Positions 13,775 to 13,838 of a stretch of 13,838 nt of DNA are shown here, piece after piece (positions within the stretch are counted from its first letter, which is position 1; each line of letters starts with the position of its first letter). Under the pieces are notes generated by a model. The model did no database searches. It had not been told where the DNA came from and saw only the letters and a program-made list of their open reading frames with translations. Source of the stretch: Treponema sp. (lineage in GTDB: Bacteria; Spirochaetota; Spirochaetia; Treponematales; Breznakiellaceae); assembly GCA_031278025.1 (NCBI GenBank), contig JAITLF010000033.1, positions 1 through 13,838 on the forward strand. Reading direction: 5' to 3'. A program made the position numbers and the translations under genes.

Positions 13775-13838
13775 TGCCGCGCCTCCACATACCGTCCGCC
13801 GTGTCCGGTTGTCTGGCGGTTAAGGGAGATACCGTTAC
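13771..13838 (-). CDS. 3' end of an upstream minus-strand gene (partial)
   Basis: From the right edge a minus-strand frame reads NGISLNRQTTGHGGRYVEAR and one Gln, then TGA at 13773-13771, overlapping the DUF4406-like start as ATGA. Other minus frames here either stop early or do not make this overlap. The fragment is too short to identify. The tight coupling suggests the same phage-like operon. Confidence 0.45.
   Translation of the reverse strand, partial: NGISLNRQTTGHGGRYVEARQ

Overview
This window looks like chromosomal DNA from a GC-rich spirochaete, most probably a Treponema/Breznakiella-type lineage. This is inference from style. Two adjacent putative lipoproteins have very short signal peptides and permissive lipoboxes (FTSC, LFSC) of the spirochaetal kind. 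The gene set is anaerobe-like: an aldo/keto reductase with two 4Fe-4S sites, FGGY sugar kinase, sorbitol/sorbose-phosphate type dehydrogenases, a PHP phosphoesterase and a CBS-ACT protein. No 16S rRNA or universal marker is present, so the taxon is a suggestion only.

Layout. Positions 1-78 hold a + strand terminator for a gene off the left edge. A CBS-CBS-ACT sensor protein follows on the minus strand (79-729) with its own promoter. The stretch 780-1214 has no supported gene but carries a perfect 16-bp palindrome and a promoter for a tRNA-Arg(TCT) at 1215-1288. Next comes a + strand metabolic operon: a PHP-domain hydrolase (1358-2731), an SDR dehydrogenase with an unexplained N-terminal extension (2761-4068), an FGGY carbohydrate kinase (4167-5705) and a SorE-like medium-chain dehydrogenase (5724-6995). 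A TATAAT promoter lies inside the end of the PHP gene and a very strong hairpin lies just before the kinase. The operon ends directly in a tandem repeat array (6996-7336) of eleven 21-bp units followed by four 22-bp units.

A lipoprotein pair follows (7419-9764 and 9775-10455). The first has a long Ser/Thr/Asp/Gly-rich linker coded by in-frame micro- and minisatellites, and neither start has a visible Shine-Dalgarno; the promoter of the first sits so close to the ATG that the message may be leaderless. A promoter at 10494-10522 then drives an ATGA-overlapped pair, a ferredoxin-like aldo/keto reductase (10543-11763) and a PlsC-type acyltransferase (11760-13127), closed by a clear terminator (13143-13176).

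The right end (13177-13838) changes character: nested inverted repeats, then tightly overlapped tiny minus-strand genes including a DUF4406-like protein of the kind common in phages. The DUF4406 reading frame is broken by an apparent single-base shift near 13525, its missing C-terminus continuing in the next frame. This looks like the edge of a prophage or its remnant.

How the genes may work together: SDR plus SorE-like dehydrogenase plus ATP-dependent kinase resembles the chemistry of L-sorbose/sorbitol use (ketose 1-phosphate to hexitol phosphate to ketose phosphate), but with a kinase in place of PTS transport and an added PHP hydrolase. The substrate is not established from sequence.
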